Notes: a model not told the origin generated them from the sequence alone. DNA of 64,000 nt from AC-69 sp963751665 (GCA_963751665.1 CAVVVF010000004.1:496001-560000); one strand, 5' to 3'; shown: positions 52,502-61,151, numbered from the stretch's first letter. Numbers and translations are program-made.

Positions 52502-53880
52502 GGCTGCGCGGCCAGGTCGGCTGGGCGATGCTCGTCCTGGCCGTCGTCGTGGCGGGTGGGGTCTATCTCCAACGGGAGGTGGGACCGAAGGCTTCGGCCG
52601 CCGCTTCGTCCGGGGCGGCCCCGTCGGGCGCGTGGTTCTGTCCACACGGGGGCGGCCCCGAGTGGGCCGTCACCCTGGAGCTGGCCAACCCCGGGACCTC
52701 GCCGGTGAAGGTACGTGTGACCGGACTCTCGGGACGGAGGCCCTCGACGCCCCAGTCCTTCTCCGTGGAGCCGGGGGCCGAGCTCCTGGTCCACGAGGCG
52801 GCCGAGGCGCGAGAGAGCGCCTCGTTCATCGAGTACTTCGGAGGATGGGTGGCGGCCGGCTGGGTGATCCACGCGGGTGGCGGAGAGAAGGGAGTCGCCG
52901 CCGAGCCGTGCCTTCCCCAGTCCGCGGTGCGGTGGTTCCTGCCGGACGGGCTGACGACCGAGCGCCAGGATGCCTACGTGGTGATCATGAACCCGTTCGC
53001 CACCGACGCCATCTTCACCCTGACCCTGTACACGCAGAAGCGCGCCCCGATCACCGCGGGAACCTGGACGAACGTGGTGCTCGGGCCGCGCCGGAGCCGG
53101 GCCTTTCGGCTGAACGCCAAGGCCCTGGGCGAGGGCGCCGTCTCGACGCTCGTCGACGTGAAGGTGGGCCGGGTGGCCGCCGCCTCGCTCGGCCTCTCGG
53201 AGCTCGGTGGGATCAGGAGCAGCATCGGCGTGGCCGGCTCCCCACCCGAACGAACGATCCTTCCGGCCGGCTTCGCTCAAGGAGCCTCCACGTTGGTCGT
53301 GATGAACACGGGGGACGCGCGCCCCGAGCTCCAGGCCACCCTCCTCTCCAAGGACACCTCCCAGCCGCTCGGGAGCCTGGTGCAGAACGCGCCCAACGGC
53401 GGCTCCGCGCAGCCGTACCCCCTGACCATGGAGGGACCGTCCACCCTGGACGTGCGGTCGACGCCGGGCGTGGTGGTGGCCCTTCGGACCCTGGGCGTCT
53501 CCTCGGACCAGGGCTCGACGGCCGGTGCCTCCGCGCCGGCCGCCGCGTGGGTGGTCCTTCCTTCAGTCGCCGGCACGCCGGCTCACTCCGGGCTCATCCT
53601 CTCCAACCCCGGCGAGGTGCCGGCCGTCGTGAGGCTCTCGCTCCTTCCCTCGGGACCCGGGACCGTTCCGCCACCGGTGACGGTCACGATCCAACCGGGG
53701 CGTACCGTTGCCGGACCCAAGCTGTTCGTGACGGCCAAGCCCTTCGCCGCGATCCTGGCGACGGCCGAGTCGGGAACCCTGGTCCCCGCGGCGGCGTCGT
53801 ACTCGCTCGGCCAGGAGGGGATCGCGACCTACGCGGTCTCGTTGGGGGTTCCGATCCCGGAAACATGGATACCGTCGTGA
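52498..53880 (+). CDS. DUF5719 extracytoplasmic protein
   Basis: 460 residues; the ATG at 52498 overlaps the stop of the glycosyltransferase. One N-terminal membrane anchor (WAMLVLAVVVAGGVYLQ), then an outer region of repeated beta-sandwich units (LELANPGTSPVKVRVTGLSG, VVIMNPFATDAIFTLTLYTQ, LVVMNTGDARPELQATLLSK, LILSNPGEVPAVVRLSLLPS), four copies of an N-[PT]-G-x-x-P-type strand pair. DUF5719 is actinobacterial and regularly follows this type of membrane glycosyltransferase, so it may be a partner subunit or wall-side scaffold; function not established. Confidence 0.85.
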   Translation: MRLRGQVGWAMLVLAVVVAGGVYLQREVGPKASAAASSGAAPSGAWFCPHGGGPEWAVTLELANPGTSPVKVRVTGLSGRRPSTPQSFSVEPGAELLVHEAAEARESASFIEYFGGWVAAGWVIHAGGGEKGVAAEPCLPQSAVRWFLPDGLTTERQDAYVVIMNPFATDAIFTLTLYTQKRAPITAGTWTNVVLGPRRSRAFRLNAKALGEGAVSTLVDVKVGRVAAASLGLSELGGIRSSIGVAGSPPERTILPAGFAQGASTLVVMNTGDARPELQATLLSKDTSQPLGSLVQNAPNGGSAQPYPLTMEGPSTLDVRSTPGVVVALRTLGVSSDQGSTAGASAPAAAWVVLPSVAGTPAHSGLILSNPGEVPAVVRLSLLPSGPGTVPPPVTVTIQPGRTVAGPKLFVTAKPFAAILATAESGTLVPAAASYSLGQEGIATYAVSLGVPIPETWIPS

Positions 53881-53899
53881 CCCTCGGGGTATGCATCCG

Positions 53900-53905
53900 T
53901 AGAAT
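53900..53905 (+). promoter_or_regulatory. -10 element TAGAAT before the L,D-transpeptidase
   Basis: TAGAAT stands 86 bases before the ATG at 53991; the leader would be about 80 bases. Confidence 0.35.
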
Positions 53906-53990
53906 GAGCGTGGCGTGAGGGCATCGGTCGGCGTCGCGGCGGCTACGTAAGGCACCACCACCGGCCGATACTGGAGAGCGGGAACGGGGC

Positions 53991-55055
53991 ATGGTTCAGG
54001 GCAAACACTCGAGGAAGATGTTCGGTCGAGCCTGGTGGATGGGGCTCCTGGCCGTCCTGATTGCCGTGCTGCTCGGCGCGGGCACCGCCTTCGCTGCCTA
54101 TGGCTACGACCGTTCCAGCCAGACCCGGATCCTGCCCGGCGTCACGGTCGAGGGTGTCAACGTGGGCGGCATGACCCGGGACCAGGCCATCCGTGCCGTC
54201 ACCGCCCGGGCCGACACGTCGCTCGCGGGCGACCTGGTGGTGACGGCGGCCGGATACTCATGGCACGTCACGCCGGCGGCGCTCGGCACGCGGGCCGACG
54301 TGGAGGGCGCGGTGGACCAGGCCTTCACGGCGGCGAACCGGCTGTCACTCCTTTCCCGCGTCTACCACCGGGTGGCCGGCCAACCCGTGGACGTCGAGAT
54401 CCGCGTGGGCTTCGCGCACGACCAGGCCAAGGTCCAGGCATTCGTCCAGCAGGCGTACGATGAGGTGGCCGAGCCGGCGGTGGATGCCGGCATCGACCTC
54501 GTCGACGGCGAGCTGGTGATGCAGAAGCCCAAGCCGGGCGAGGAGCTGAAAGCGGAAGCGGCCACGGCCCGGATCTTGACGGCGCTCGATCGGCAGGTGT
54601 CCTTGGTCCAGGTCCCGGTGAAGGCCGTGCAACCGAAGGTGACGGCCGCGTCGCTCGGCAAGACCATCGTGGTGGACCTGTCGGAGAACCAGCTGTACCT
54701 GTACGACGGGTTCAAGGTGGAGAAGCAGTACCCCGTGGCTACGGCCGCTGCCGGCTACAGCACGCCGGTTGGGTCGTGGGACGTCGTCAACAAGGTGGAG
54801 AACCCCGGCTGGTACAACCCGGCCCCCGACGGCTGGGGGGCGGGCGAGCCCTTGTACATCCCGCCCGGCCCGGGGAACCCCCTGGGGACCAGGGCGCTCT
54901 ACCTCTCGGCGCCGGGCATCCGGATCCACGGGACGTACGCGTCGTACTCGATCGGGAGCTACGCCTCGCACGGGTGCATCCGGATGTACATCTCCGACTC
55001 CGAGGCCCTGTACCCGCTCGTCCCGGTGGGCACCAAGGTCATCATCAAGCCCTAG
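53991..55055 (+). CDS. L,D-transpeptidase (YkuD) with N-terminal peptidoglycan-binding domain
   Basis: 354 residues, with GGAGAG before the ATG. A signal anchor (GLLAVLIAVLLGAGTAFAA), a PG_binding_4-type domain (about 45-215, GVTVEGVNVGGMTRDQAIRA), then the YkuD catalytic domain (about 220-354) with IVVDLSENQLYLYDG and the active site HGTYASYSIGSYASHGCIRM, whose cysteine and histidine are catalytic. It makes 3-3 cross-links in peptidoglycan or attaches proteins to it. It works outside the membrane, as do the SpoIID and LCP proteins of the window. Confidence 0.93.
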   Translation: MVQGKHSRKMFGRAWWMGLLAVLIAVLLGAGTAFAAYGYDRSSQTRILPGVTVEGVNVGGMTRDQAIRAVTARADTSLAGDLVVTAAGYSWHVTPAALGTRADVEGAVDQAFTAANRLSLLSRVYHRVAGQPVDVEIRVGFAHDQAKVQAFVQQAYDEVAEPAVDAGIDLVDGELVMQKPKPGEELKAEAATARILTALDRQVSLVQVPVKAVQPKVTAASLGKTIVVDLSENQLYLYDGFKVEKQYPVATAAAGYSTPVGSWDVVNKVENPGWYNPAPDGWGAGEPLYIPPGPGNPLGTRALYLSAPGIRIHGTYASYSIGSYASHGCIRMYISDSEALYPLVPVGTKVIIKP

Positions 55056-55095
55056 CCGGCCCCGACGACTTGGGAAAGCCCGGCACCGCGCGTGC

Positions 55096-55124
55096 TTGAG
55101 AATCACAAGCGTGTGATCTAGCAT
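55096..55124 (+). promoter_or_regulatory. promoter of the DUF3499 gene with an operator between -35 and -10
   Basis: TTGAGA (55096-55101), a 17-base spacer and TAGCAT (55119-55124) form a good promoter, and TAGCAT ends seven bases before the GTG at 55132 (leaderless). The palindrome ATCACA-AGCG-TGTGAT (55102-55117) fills the spacer almost exactly, the classic place for a repressor. The same palindrome stands before whiB at 48774. Confidence 0.65.
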
Positions 55125-55131
55125 GCGGTCC

Positions 55132-55344
55132 GTGCGAGTCTGCGACAAGATGCGGTGCACCGACGAGGCCGTGGCCACGGTGGGCCTGTCCTACGAGGGG
55201 CGGCTCGTCGTGGTCGGAGACCTCGTCCCCGAGCCCAACCCGAACCTGGTCGACCTGTGCTCACAGCATGTCGAGCGCCTCCGCCCGCCCGTTGGGTGGC
55301 GCGTCCAGGACGAGCGGGCTCCGGTGCCGATGGCGCGGCCGTAG
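55132..55344 (+). CDS. DUF3499 family small protein (putative zinc-binding)
   Basis: 70 residues from the GTG at 55132, chosen because of the leaderless promoter and because it gives the usual DUF3499 start (VRVCDKMRCTDEAVATVGLS). An ATG at 55123 lies in frame but overlaps the -10. Conserved cysteine/histidine pattern CxxxxC and DLCSQHVERLRPPVGW suggests a zinc ribbon. DUF3499 proteins are actinobacterial, of unknown function, and regularly precede the phosphomannomutase gene, as here. Confidence 0.8.
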   Translation: MRVCDKMRCTDEAVATVGLSYEGRLVVVGDLVPEPNPNLVDLCSQHVERLRPPVGWRVQDERAPVPMARP

Positions 55345-55480
55345 GGGCGTCCACCCACGAAGCCGGCCGTTCGGCCTCCCCCGGGGTAGGCCGTTTCATC
55401 CACCCGTGGGAGCCGTGACCGCTCGGCGGCCGACGGCGTCACGGGGCCGAATGGGGAGAGTGAAATGAGGTCAAGAGGCT

Positions 55481-55705
55481 ATGGTCGAATGGCCGGTGTT
55501 CGCCGAACATATGGACATGGACGACAAGACGGAAGGCACCTGCCCGGTGTGTGAGCAGGGCGACCTGATCTCCATCACCATGTCCGTAGGCGGCCGGGAG
55601 CTCGCGTTCACCACCTGCCACCTGTGTGAGGCCAAGTGGTGGTATCGGGACGGGCGGGCCGTGCCGCTCCAGTCGGTCATCGGGACCGTGGCGCCGAAGG
55701 ACTAA
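55481..55705 (+). CDS. small zinc-ribbon protein
   Basis: 74 residues if started at the ATG at 55481; ATGs at 55511 and 55517 are alternatives and keep the whole ribbon. Two CxxC knuckles (GTCPVCEQGDLI and TTCHLCEAKWWYRDG) 28 residues apart form a rubredoxin-like zinc ribbon. No family name known to me. The gene lies between DUF3499 and manB. The 136 bases before it (55345-55480) contain only short GC hairpins. Confidence 0.65.
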   Translation: MVEWPVFAEHMDMDDKTEGTCPVCEQGDLISITMSVGGRELAFTTCHLCEAKWWYRDGRAVPLQSVIGTVAPKD

Positions 55706-55723
55706 CGCCGGCCCCGTCTTCAG

Positions 55724-55729
55724 TAGGAT
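55724..55729 (+). promoter_or_regulatory. -10 element TAGGAT of manB, leaderless type
   Basis: TAGGAT ends eight bases before the GTG at 55738; there is no ribosome site between them. Confidence 0.5.
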
Positions 55730-55737
55730 GCGGTGAC

Positions 55738-57099
55738 GTGGCACCGCATCGGGACCTGAGCCGCATCTTCAAGGCCTACGACGTCCGGGGCGTCGTCCCC
55801 GACGACCTCGACGAGGACGTGGCTCGGCGCATCGGGTCGGCCTTCGCCGAGTGGGCGGCCACTCCCCGGATCGCCGTCGGATACGACTGCCGCCTGTCGT
55901 CGCCCTCGCTCGCATCGGCCATCCACGAGGGCATCGCCGCGAGGGACGTCGACGTGGTGGACCTGGGGCTCTGCTCCACCGACCTCCTGTACTTCTCGTC
56001 GGGATCCCTCGACGTTCCCGGCGTGATGCTCACCGCCAGCCACAACCCACCGCAGTGGAACGGCCTGAAGTTCTGCCTGGCCGGGGCCAAGCCGGTGGGC
56101 CAGGACACGGGGCTGGGCGAGATCCGGGCCCTGGCCGAGCAGGACGAGTACCCGCCGGCCGCCTCGCGAGGGACGGTCGAGGGCCGAAACATGCTCGAGG
56201 CCTACGTCGAGCACGTCCTGTCGTTCATCGCACCGTCGAGCATCGCGCCGCTCACCGTCGTGGCCGACACCGCCAACGGGATGGGTGGCCTGGTCGTGCC
56301 CCCGGTCATGGCACGGCTGCCGGTGAGCTTCGTGCACCTGTACCCGGAGCTCGACGGGACCTTCCCGAACCACCCGGCCGACCCCATCCAGCCCGAGAAC
56401 CAACGGGACCTGAAGCGGACCGTCCTCGAACACAACGCGGACATCGGCCTGGCCTTCGACGGCGACGCGGACCGGGTGTTCCTGGTCGACGAACGAGCCG
56501 AGGGCGTGTCTGGATCGGATGTCACCGCCCTGGTGGCGCAGGCCATGCTGAAGCGCTATCCGGGCTCGCCGATCGTCTACAACCTGATCTGCTCGTGGGC
56601 CGTCCCCGAGGTCATCCTGGAGAACGGGGGCACCCCCGTCCGAACCCGCGTCGGCCACTCGTTCATCAAGCAGGTCATGGCGGAGACCGGGGCCGTGTTC
56701 GGCGGGGAGCATTCGGGCCACTACTACTTCCGCGACAACTACCGTGCCGATTCGGGGCTCATCGCCGCGGTCGTGGTCCTGGAACAGTTGTCGAAGGCGG
56801 GCCTGCCGCTGTCGAAGCTGCTCGAGCCGTTCCGCCGGTACAAGAGCTCCGGCGAGATCAACACCCCGGTCGTAGACCAGCAGGGAGCGATCGAGAGGAT
56901 CGCCGCGGCGTTCGCCGAAGGGCGCCAGGATCGGACCGACGGCCTGACCGTGGAGTTCGACGACTGGTGGTTCAACGTCCGTCCATCCAACACCGAGCCG
57001 CTCCTGCGGCTGAACGTCGAGGCCAAGACCGAGGAGCTCCTGAAGGAAGGGACGCAGGCCGTGCTCGACATCATCCGAGCCGAAGGAGAGGGTCCGTGA
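55738..57099 (+). CDS. manB: phosphomannomutase/phosphoglucomutase (ManB)
   Basis: 453 residues, GTG start. The four phosphohexomutase signatures are present: MLTASHNPPQWNGLKF with the phosphoserine, LAFDGDADRVFLVDE for Mg2+, GGEHSGHYYFRDNY for sugar binding and VRPSNTEPLLRLNV for phosphate binding. It converts mannose-6-phosphate to mannose-1-phosphate for GDP-mannose and cell-wall glycans. It leads an operon with overlapping starts: a Trm112-like protein and the phosphosugar isomerase. Confidence 0.95.
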   Translation: MAPHRDLSRIFKAYDVRGVVPDDLDEDVARRIGSAFAEWAATPRIAVGYDCRLSSPSLASAIHEGIAARDVDVVDLGLCSTDLLYFSSGSLDVPGVMLTASHNPPQWNGLKFCLAGAKPVGQDTGLGEIRALAEQDEYPPAASRGTVEGRNMLEAYVEHVLSFIAPSSIAPLTVVADTANGMGGLVVPPVMARLPVSFVHLYPELDGTFPNHPADPIQPENQRDLKRTVLEHNADIGLAFDGDADRVFLVDERAEGVSGSDVTALVAQAMLKRYPGSPIVYNLICSWAVPEVILENGGTPVRTRVGHSFIKQVMAETGAVFGGEHSGHYYFRDNYRADSGLIAAVVVLEQLSKAGLPLSKLLEPFRRYKSSGEINTPVVDQQGAIERIAAAFAEGRQDRTDGLTVEFDDWWFNVRPSNTEPLLRLNVEAKTEELLKEGTQAVLDIIRAEGEGP

Positions 57100-57287
57100 C
57101 GATCGATCCCGAGCTGCTCGAGATCCTCGTGTGCCCGAACGACCGAGGTGACATCGACTACCTCGCCGAGGAGCAGGTCATCGTGTGCCGAACGTGCGGC
57201 TACCGGTACCCGGTTCGCGACGGGATCCCCGTGATGCTGATCGACGAGGCGGAGAAGCCGGGGTCGGCGAAGAAGAAGCGCCGGTGA
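57096..57287 (+). CDS. Trm112-family zinc protein
   Basis: 63 residues, GTG overlapping the manB stop. It starts IDPELLEILVCPNDRGDIDY and has IVCRTCGYRYPVRDGIPVML, the typical Trm112/YcaR pattern with a zinc site of about three cysteines (the first knuckle reads CPND, so one ligand is atypical), and a basic tail (KPGSAKKKRR). Such proteins activate methyltransferases in eukaryotes and archaea; in actinobacteria the role is open. It overlaps the next gene by four bases. Confidence 0.85.
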   Translation: MTIDPELLEILVCPNDRGDIDYLAEEQVIVCRTCGYRYPVRDGIPVMLIDEAEKPGSAKKKRR

Positions 57288-58342
57288 TCGACCTCGACGA
57301 CGAGCTTGCCGTTCGAGCCGGCGATCCCGGCGGGATGCTGGCGACGGTGGCGGCCTTCTCCGAACACTGCCGCGAGGGGTATCGCCTGGGCCGAGCGGCT
57401 GCGCCGCTGCCGGAGGTGCAGGACGTTCGGTCCATCGCGTTCTGCGGGATGGGGGGCTCGGCCGTGGCGGGCGACGTCATCCGGACCCTGTACGCCGACC
57501 GGCTCCCGGTGCCGGTGGTGGTGGTCCGGTCCTCCGAGCTGCCCGAGTTCTGCGGGCCCCACTCCCTCGTGCTCGTCTCCTCCCACTCCGGCGGCACGGC
57601 GGAGGCGCTCGCCTGCTTCGACGAGGCCATGAAGCGGGGGTGCCGCGTGATCGCCATCGCCTCAGGCGGGGAGCTCGCCGCTCGGGCCGAGGAGCTGGAG
57701 CTGGCCTGCGTGGCGCTCCCGGGCGGGTTCATGCCCCGGGCCGCCTTCGGGTACATCGCGCTCGGGGCGCTGGGGGCGCTCGAGGCCGTCGGGTTCGTCC
57801 CTCCGCTGGAGCACGACGTGGAGGCGGCGTCCGCAGAGCTGACCGCGCTCGCCGCGACGTGCGCGCCGTCCGCGCCTTCAGCGGTGAACCGGGCCAAGCA
57901 CCTGGCCCGCGAGATCGGCGATCGAACGCCGGTGGTGTGGGGGGGCGAGGGCATCGGCTCGGTCGCCGCCGGCAGGTGGAAGACCCAGTTCAACGAGAAC
58001 GCCAAGGTCCCGGCGTGGGCCTCGTCGCTCCCCGAGCTGGACCACAACGAGGTCGTCGGATGGTCGCAGGGGGCGGGGTCCCGTTCCTTCATCGTGGCGC
58101 TTCGACACGAGGGTGAGCCTCCCGACGTGGCCGCTCGGTTCGGGCCGTCCCTCGAGATCGCCAGGGCGGCCGGCGCCCTCGTCGAGGAGGTGTGGGCATC
58201 GGGAGGGTCGACCCTCTCCCGGTTCCTCTCGCTGTCGCTCCTGGGGGACTTCACGACGAGCTATCTGGGGATCGCCCGGGGCATCGACCCCACGCCGATC
58301 GAGGCCATCGAGCGCGTGAAGCGAGCGCTCGCGGAGGCGTGA
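57284..58342 (+). CDS. SIS-domain phosphoglucose/phosphomannose isomerase
   Basis: 352 residues, GTG start. Two SIS halves: FCGMGGSAVAGDVIRTLYAD and LVSSHSGGTAEALACFDEAM in the first, a second with VVWGGEGIGSVAAGRWKTQF and the catalytic-looking ELDHNEVVGWSQG. The pattern is that of bifunctional archaeal/actinobacterial PGI/PMI enzymes. It links fructose-6-phosphate to mannose-6-phosphate, the substrate of ManB directly upstream. Confidence 0.9.
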   Translation: MIDLDDELAVRAGDPGGMLATVAAFSEHCREGYRLGRAAAPLPEVQDVRSIAFCGMGGSAVAGDVIRTLYADRLPVPVVVVRSSELPEFCGPHSLVLVSSHSGGTAEALACFDEAMKRGCRVIAIASGGELAARAEELELACVALPGGFMPRAAFGYIALGALGALEAVGFVPPLEHDVEAASAELTALAATCAPSAPSAVNRAKHLAREIGDRTPVVWGGEGIGSVAAGRWKTQFNENAKVPAWASSLPELDHNEVVGWSQGAGSRSFIVALRHEGEPPDVAARFGPSLEIARAAGALVEEVWASGGSTLSRFLSLSLLGDFTTSYLGIARGIDPTPIEAIERVKRALAEA

Positions 58343-58345
58343 GGC

Positions 58346-59185
58346 GTGCCACGGCTGCCCGGGCCGGGCGACTCGTTCGCCGATCAGGCGGCCGAGGTGG
58401 TCCGCTCGCGCACCGCGTTCGCCCCCGCCGTGGCCATCGTCTTGGGATCGGGCCTCGGCGCGGCGACGGAGCACCTGGTCGAGGAGGCCTCCTTCGCCTT
58501 CGAGGAGCTGCCCGGGTTCCCCCGGCCAACCGTGCCCGGCCACGCCGGCCGCCTGGTCTTGGGCGAGCTGGCCGGGGTGCCCGTGGCGGCCTTCCGGGGG
58601 CGGATCCACTTCTACGAGGGGAACGACATGCCGGCTTGCGCGCTCCCCGTCCGGCTGGCCCGGCTCCTCGGCGCGGGGACGGCCATCCTCACCGCGGCGA
58701 CCGGCGGGATCGCAGAGGGACTGGACACCGGGCACCTCGTGGTGGGCACCGACCACATCAACTTCATGGGGGTGAGCCCGCTCCGAGGATGGCGGTACCC
58801 CGACGGAACGCCGCCGTTCGTGGACATGGTCGGGGCCTATGACGAGAAGCTCGCCGATCTGGCCGCAGACGCGGCGCAACGCCTCGGCGTCCCGGTCTCC
58901 CGCGGGGTGTACGCCGCGATGGCCGGACCGAGCTACGAGACGCCCGCGGAGATCGAGTTCCTTCGAGGTTCGGGTGCCGCGGTGGTCGGGATGTCGGTGG
59001 TCCCGGAGGCCGTCCCGGCCCGAGCGCTCGGGATGCGGGTGCTCGGGTTGTTCTTCGTCACGAACAAGGTGGGCGTGGAGGTGAGCCACGAGGAGGTCCT
59101 GAAGGCCTCGGACAGGGTGGCCGGGGCCATCGGCGCGGTGATCGCGGACGTGCTTTCGAAAGGAGCGGGATGGACTGCGACGTGA
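58346..59185 (+). CDS. purine nucleoside phosphorylase (trimeric type)
   Basis: 279 residues, GTG start three bases after the isomerase. Phosphate site IVLGSGLGAATEHLVEEA, substrate segments FPRPTVPGHAGRLVLGEL and RGRIHFYEGNDMPACALP, and the family signature VYAAMAGPSYETPAEIEF with SVVPEAVPARALGMRVLG; asparagine in FFVTNKVGV binds the purine. It splits inosine and guanosine. Coupled to adenosylhomocysteinase (16-base overlap), it would help remove nucleosides from the methyl cycle. Confidence 0.94.
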   Translation: MPRLPGPGDSFADQAAEVVRSRTAFAPAVAIVLGSGLGAATEHLVEEASFAFEELPGFPRPTVPGHAGRLVLGELAGVPVAAFRGRIHFYEGNDMPACALPVRLARLLGAGTAILTAATGGIAEGLDTGHLVVGTDHINFMGVSPLRGWRYPDGTPPFVDMVGAYDEKLADLAADAAQRLGVPVSRGVYAAMAGPSYETPAEIEFLRGSGAAVVGMSVVPEAVPARALGMRVLGLFFVTNKVGVEVSHEEVLKASDRVAGAIGAVIADVLSKGAGWTAT

Positions 59186-60426
59186 GGGACCTCGGCCTGG
59201 CCGGGAAGGGGCGCGAGCGCATCGAGTGGGCCGCGGGGGAGATGGGCGTCCTGGCGCTGATCCGGGAGCGGTTCGAGAAGGAGCGCCCGCTCGAGGGGAT
59301 CAGGATCGGGGCGTGCATGCACGTCACGACCGAGACCGCCAACCTCGTGGACGCGCTGAAGGCTGGGGGGGCCGAGGTGGCCGTCTGCGCGTCCAACCCC
59401 CTGTCCACCCAGGACGACGTGGCGGCGGCGATCTGCGAGCAGAGCGGGATCGACGTCTACGCCATCAAGGGCGAGGACAACGAGACCTACTACCGGCACA
59501 TCAACGCCGTCCTTGACCATCGGCCCCACGTGACGATGGACGACGGGGCCGACCTGGTGAGCCTGCTGCACCGGGAGCGCCAGGACCAGATCGCGGAGGT
59601 CATCGGGGGGACCGAGGAGACCACCACCGGGATCATCCGCCTCCGGGCGATGGCCAACGACGGCGCGCTCAAGTACCCCATCGTCTCGGTGAACGACGCC
59701 GACACCAAGCACCTGTTCGACAACCGGTTCGGCACCGGCCAGTCCACGATCGACGCGATCATGCGGTCCACGAACCTGTTGCTCGCCGGCCGGACGGTCG
59801 TCGTGTGCGGCTACGGCATGTGCGGCCGGGGCGTGGCCTCGCGGGCCCGGGGCATGGGCGCGAAGGTGGTGGTGACCGAGGTCGACGCCATCCGGGCGCT
59901 GGAGGCGGCGATGGAGGGCTACGGCGTGATGCCGCTCCGCGACGCGGCCCGGATCGGCGACGTGTTCGTCACGGTCACGGGGGACCGGGGCGTGATCAGG
60001 CAAGAGCACATGGAGGTCATGCGGGACGGCGCGGTCATGGCCAACGCGGGGCACTTCGACGTCGAGATCGACAAGGCCGCCCTCGAGGGACTTGCGGCCG
60101 GCAAGCGGCGCATCCGGGAGTTCGTCGACGAGTATCGGCTGGCCGACGGGAGGCGCCTCCACCTCCTGGCCGAGGGGAGGCTGGTGAACCTGGCGGCGGC
60201 GGAGGGCCATCCCGCGGCGGTCATGGACATGTCGTTCGCCAACCAGGCCCTGTCCGTGGAGTGGGTGGTGAAGGGAAAGGGCGCGCTCTCGCCCGGCGTC
60301 TACCCGGTCCCGGCCGAGATCGACGCCGAGGTGGCGACGCTGAAGCTGCGGGCCATGCGGCTGGAGATCGACGAGCTCACGCCCGAGCAGCAGGAGTACC
60401 TGCGGTCGTGGGAGCAGGGGACGTAG
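59170..60426 (+). CDS. ahcY: adenosylhomocysteinase
   Basis: 418 residues, overlapping the phosphorylase by 16 bases. Substrate site GACMHVTTETANLVDALKAG, CASNPLSTQDDVAAAI, EETTTGIIRLRAM and the NAD site VVVCGYGMCGRGVASRARG, then GHFDVEID and MDMSFANQALSVEWV. It hydrolyses S-adenosylhomocysteine. It is shorter than mycobacterial SahH (near 490) because it lacks the roughly 40-residue insert, so it resembles the archaeal/thermophilic form. Confidence 0.95.
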   Translation: MDCDVRDLGLAGKGRERIEWAAGEMGVLALIRERFEKERPLEGIRIGACMHVTTETANLVDALKAGGAEVAVCASNPLSTQDDVAAAICEQSGIDVYAIKGEDNETYYRHINAVLDHRPHVTMDDGADLVSLLHRERQDQIAEVIGGTEETTTGIIRLRAMANDGALKYPIVSVNDADTKHLFDNRFGTGQSTIDAIMRSTNLLLAGRTVVVCGYGMCGRGVASRARGMGAKVVVTEVDAIRALEAAMEGYGVMPLRDAARIGDVFVTVTGDRGVIRQEHMEVMRDGAVMANAGHFDVEIDKAALEGLAAGKRRIREFVDEYRLADGRRLHLLAEGRLVNLAAAEGHPAAVMDMSFANQALSVEWVVKGKGALSPGVYPVPAEIDAEVATLKLRAMRLEIDELTPEQQEYLRSWEQGT

Positions 60427-60437
60427 CCGGGGGCGGC

Positions 60438-61085
60438 GTGAGCGAGGCCGTCTCGGTCCGCGCCCGCTTCGAGCGGTTCCCCGCCACCGTCAAGGGCGCG
60501 TTCATCCTCCGGGGCGAGGATTCGGACCCCCACCAGGTGGTGTTCCGCGAGGCTCGGGTGGTGTCGATCGGAGGCTCGCAGGCGTATCCCATCACCATGG
60601 CCGCGGCCACCCTCGACGTGGCGCCCCGCCGGGACGTCTTCGTCCCCTTCGAGATGGCGGTGACCGACCTGGACCCGGGCTGGTACGAGCTCGAGTGCGA
60701 TCTCGACGTCGACGGGAGGCCGAAGACCTTCCCCGGAGGCAGGCGATTCGCGGTCGCGTGGCCCAGGGCCACGGTCCGGCGGGGCCAGGTACCGGTGGGC
60801 CGAGAGATCGATCTTCCCGGCGGCGCCACCGTGAAGGTGGAGCAGATCGATTGCGGGGGCGACTCGATCAAGGTCCACGTCCTGGTGACCCCGCCGGAGC
60901 CGGTCACCGTGCGCCTGTCGGCCGACGGAGGGCGCCTGCCCGTCCTGGAGTCGGACTTCGAGGGATCGAGCGGGCGGGGCAAGGTGGTGGCCTACCCGTT
61001 GCTCCGGGCCCACTCGAACCTTCGCATCGACGTGAAGGCTGGCTCGCGGGCCGGGCAGGGAACGCTGGAGGTTCGGCTGCCGTAG
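60438..61085 (+). CDS. conserved hypothetical protein, all-beta, 215 residues
   Basis: GTG start at 60438, 11 bases after ahcY. No signal peptide or membrane helix. The sequence alternates hydrophobic strands and turns (VKGAFILRGEDSDPHQVVFR, VPFEMAVTDLDPGWYELECD, SIKVHVLVTPPEPVTVRLSA, LRIDVKAGSRAGQGTLEVRL), which suggests two beta-sandwich domains. I do not recognise the family. Operon position suggests expression with ahcY. Confidence 0.7.
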   Translation: MSEAVSVRARFERFPATVKGAFILRGEDSDPHQVVFREARVVSIGGSQAYPITMAAATLDVAPRRDVFVPFEMAVTDLDPGWYELECDLDVDGRPKTFPGGRRFAVAWPRATVRRGQVPVGREIDLPGGATVKVEQIDCGGDSIKVHVLVTPPEPVTVRLSADGGRLPVLESDFEGSSGRGKVVAYPLLRAHSNLRIDVKAGSRAGQGTLEVRLP

Positions 61086-61145
61086 GCGGGGTCCTCCTTC
61101 GCGGCCAGCGTTCCTGGTCGATCCGGTGGTGTCGGTGCCACGCGC

Positions 61146-61151
61146 TAGGGT
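61146..61151 (+). promoter_or_regulatory. -10 element TAGGGT of comF, leaderless type
   Basis: TAGGGT ends seven bases before the GTG at 61159 and so fixes that start in preference to an upstream in-frame GTG at 61126. Confidence 0.5.

Noticed and set aside
55345..55480. Possible gene or RNA between DUF3499 and the zinc-ribbon gene
   Set aside because: Only short GC hairpins are present, with no conserved frame or promoter pattern I can support.
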